NCBI GenBank assembly: GCA_943328885.2
Contig: CALQBT020000123.1
Coordinates: 1 to 7,405, forward strand
Direction of reading: 5' to 3'
DNA length: 7,405 nucleotides
Source: Bordetella parapertussis
Lineage (GTDB): Bacteria > Pseudomonadota > Gammaproteobacteria > Burkholderiales > Burkholderiaceae_C
Both the position numbers and the translations under genes were made by a program. Shown here piece after piece: positions 6,242 to 7,405 of the stretch. The notes under the pieces are model-generated. The model ran no database searches. It had not been told where the DNA came from and worked only from the letters and a program-made list of their open reading frames with translations. The stretch's first letter is position 1. Each line of letters begins with the position of its first letter.

Positions 6242-6256
6242 TATAGTCGACTATAG
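6241..6256. promoter_or_regulatory. Perfect 16-base palindrome with two TATAGT boxes
   Basis: CTATAGTCGACTATAG is identical to its own reverse complement. With the following T it also contains CTATAGT twice as a direct repeat ten bases apart. TATAGT (6242-6247 and 6252-6257) matches the -10 consensus at five of six positions. No -35-like hexamer lies 16-18 bases upstream of either box. A 16-base perfect dyad in this high-GC DNA is A/T-rich for its setting and fits an operator overlapping a promoter for the downstream ATPase, perhaps activator-dependent. The binding protein is unknown. Confidence 0.5.
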
Positions 6257-6257
6257 T

Positions 6258-6292
6258 TCACTCTAATTGGGCTCAGGCCCTGATTGGAGTGA
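6258..6292 (+). promoter_or_regulatory. Leader hairpin that buries the ATPase ribosome binding site
   Basis: Bases 6258-6272 pair with 6277-6292 around a TCAG loop: about 15 pairs, including two U-G pairs (6264/6286 and 6268/6282) and one bulged base (6281). The right arm contains GGAG (6286-6289), which is the Shine-Dalgarno sequence seven bases before ATG 6297. In a transcript covering the whole region the ribosome site would be paired. A transcript beginning about seven bases past the TATAGT at 6252-6257 would lack most of the left arm and leave the site open. Confidence 0.5.
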
Positions 6293-6296
6293 GCCC

Positions 6297-7405
6297 ATGC
6301 CCGTCTTTCATCGCACCGCGCTGGCCCAGGACATCGCCACCAAGCTGGTGAGGCCGCCTGCCACCTCGGCGTCCGGCTCAGGCCTCTTTCTTGCGGCGCC
6401 GCGACGCACGGGCAAGAGCACATTCTTGCGTGAGGATTTGCGACCCGCACTGGAGGCCTTGGACGTGTTGGTGGTCTACGCCGACCTCTGGGAGAACAAG
6501 GCCGCCGACCCTGGCGTGGTCATCATCGGGGCCATCCGGGCCGCACTGGCGCAGCGCGAGGGTGTCGTGGCTCGCCTAGCGCGTGCCACCGGGATGGAAA
6601 AAGTGACCGTGGGAGGGCTTGGCTTCAACCTCGACAAGCTCGGCATGCCCGACGGTGTGTCGCTGTCCGCAGCCTTGTCGGCCCTGTCGGATGAGACCCA
6701 GCGGCTGATCGTGCTGATCATCGACGAGGCCCAGCACGCCATCACCAGCGAAGCGGGCGCCAACGCGCTCTTTGCGCTCAAAGCCGCGCGCGATGAGCTG
6801 AACTCGAGCGCCCACCATGGCTTGCGCATCGTGGCCACCGGCTCGAACCGCGACAAGCTTGCGATGCTGCGCGCCAGCAAGGACCAGGCCTTCTTCGGCG
6901 CACCGCTCGTAGCGTTCCCACCGCTGGGCAAGGACTACATCGCCTGGTTTATCGCGCTGCTGGACTTCAAGGACGAACTCGACGTTACGCTGGTCCACGA
7001 TTGGTTCTCGCAGGCGGCTTTCCGGCCCGAGGTCTTGGGTGCCGCAGTCGATGCGCTCAGCTTTGACCTGGCGGTCCAGCGCGGTGGGTACGCCGATCAG
7101 CTGCAGGCCTTGGTCGACGAGCAGATCCAAGCCAGCAACGTCGAGGCGCTGCGTGTTGTGCACAGCCTGACGCCGCTGCAATCGGCCGTCCTGCGGGTGA
7201 TGGCCATGACCGGGATCGACTATGCGCCCTTCGAGCAAGACACGATGGAACGCTACCAGGCCGTGCTGTCCAAGACCGCGCCTGATGCCAAGGTGTCGCC
7301 TGACACAGCCAATGTGCAGCAAGCGCTGATCGCACTGCAGGACAAGAGCCTGGTCTGGCGTGCTGCGCGCGGCGTCTACGCGCTGGAAGATAGCTTTCTG
7401 GCAGA
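6297..7405 (+). CDS. P-loop ATPase with winged-helix-like C-terminus (3' end outside window)
   Basis: The 369 visible residues read from ATG 6297 to the edge without a stop. Seen: a Walker A in FLAAPRRTGKSTFL (31-44) with Lys40, where the first position is Ala rather than Gly; a Walker B in LIVLIIDEAQHA (137-148) with Asp143-Glu144; and a sensor-like strand VATGSNRDK (179-187). The final part (about 289-369) looks like a winged helix, beginning TPLQSAVLRVM and ending GVYALEDSFLA. This order resembles AAA+/STAND-like ATPases of the archaeal-ATPase (ATPase_2) or AAA_22 kind, whose members often occur in mobile or defence loci and are mostly of unknown role. There is no membrane segment, and the function cannot be assigned. 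GGAG at 6286-6289 supports the start. Codon use is G/C-rich like its neighbours, so composition gives no sign of recent transfer. The nearest upstream gene is the SDR. Confidence 0.85.
   Translation, partial: MPVFHRTALAQDIATKLVRPPATSASGSGLFLAAPRRTGKSTFLREDLRPALEALDVLVVYADLWENKAADPGVVIIGAIRAALAQREGVVARLARATGMEKVTVGGLGFNLDKLGMPDGVSLSAALSALSDETQRLIVLIIDEAQHAITSEAGANALFALKAARDELNSSAHHGLRIVATGSNRDKLAMLRASKDQAFFGAPLVAFPPLGKDYIAWFIALLDFKDELDVTLVHDWFSQAAFRPEVLGAAVDALSFDLAVQRGGYADQLQALVDEQIQASNVEALRVVHSLTPLQSAVLRVMAMTGIDYAPFEQDTMERYQAVLSKTAPDAKVSPDTANVQQALIALQDKSLVWRAARGVYALEDSFLA

Noticed and set aside
6241..6256. The palindrome as a transposon terminal inverted repeat or attachment site
   Set aside because: No second copy in the window, no transposase or integrase, and no target duplication visible; kept as an operator/promoter candidate with the mobile-element idea left open for a search beyond the window.
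6576..7322. Minus-strand open frame of 248 codons opposite the ATPase
   Set aside because: The plus strand has Walker A, Walker B and winged-helix features and a good start; the minus frame has none.

Overview
The window is high-GC DNA with dense third-position G/C, short gaps, and gene types (GST, CaiB/BaiF CoA-transferase, SDR, acyl-CoA dehydrogenase) that together suggest a Burkholderiales-type betaproteobacterium. This placement is inferred from composition and protein style, not from a marker gene. I count eight protein genes, two of them cut by the window edges. I see no rRNA, tRNA, CRISPR array, or recognisable transposase.

Layout, left to right. A minus-strand acyl-CoA dehydrogenase runs off the left edge (1-768). 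A gap of about 330 bases follows. Next is a small plus-strand membrane protein of the DUF2938 type (1097-1582), which faces a minus-strand glutathione S-transferase (1600-2241). A divergent spacer leads to a plus-strand family III (CaiB/BaiF) CoA-transferase (2374-3573), then a zinc hydrolase of the succinylglutamate desuccinylase/aspartoacylase family (3730-4692). That hydrolase ends on the same CTAG tetramer as a convergent ABC-type ATPase (4689-5336, minus). A second divergent spacer leads to a plus-strand short-chain dehydrogenase (5460-6215). After a cluster of three dyad symmetries (6226-6292), a P-loop ATPase with a winged-helix-like tail (6297-7405) runs off the right edge.

How the genes work together. 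The acyl-CoA dehydrogenase, CoA-transferase, hydrolase and SDR are all enzyme types of carboxylic-acid and acyl-CoA catabolism, so this may be a loose catabolic neighbourhood. However, the frequent strand changes argue against one operon. Only the CoA-transferase and hydrolase are plausible co-transcription partners, and a 156-base gap separates them.

The most unusual part is the right end. The ATPase start is preceded by a perfect 16-base palindrome carrying TATAGT twice, then a 15-pair hairpin that buries its Shine-Dalgarno sequence. This arrangement could silence translation from read-through transcripts while allowing it from a local start site, a logic known from some insertion-sequence transposases. 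The second oddity is the ABC ATPase: its P-loop appears to be two residues short and its switch histidine is not evident.
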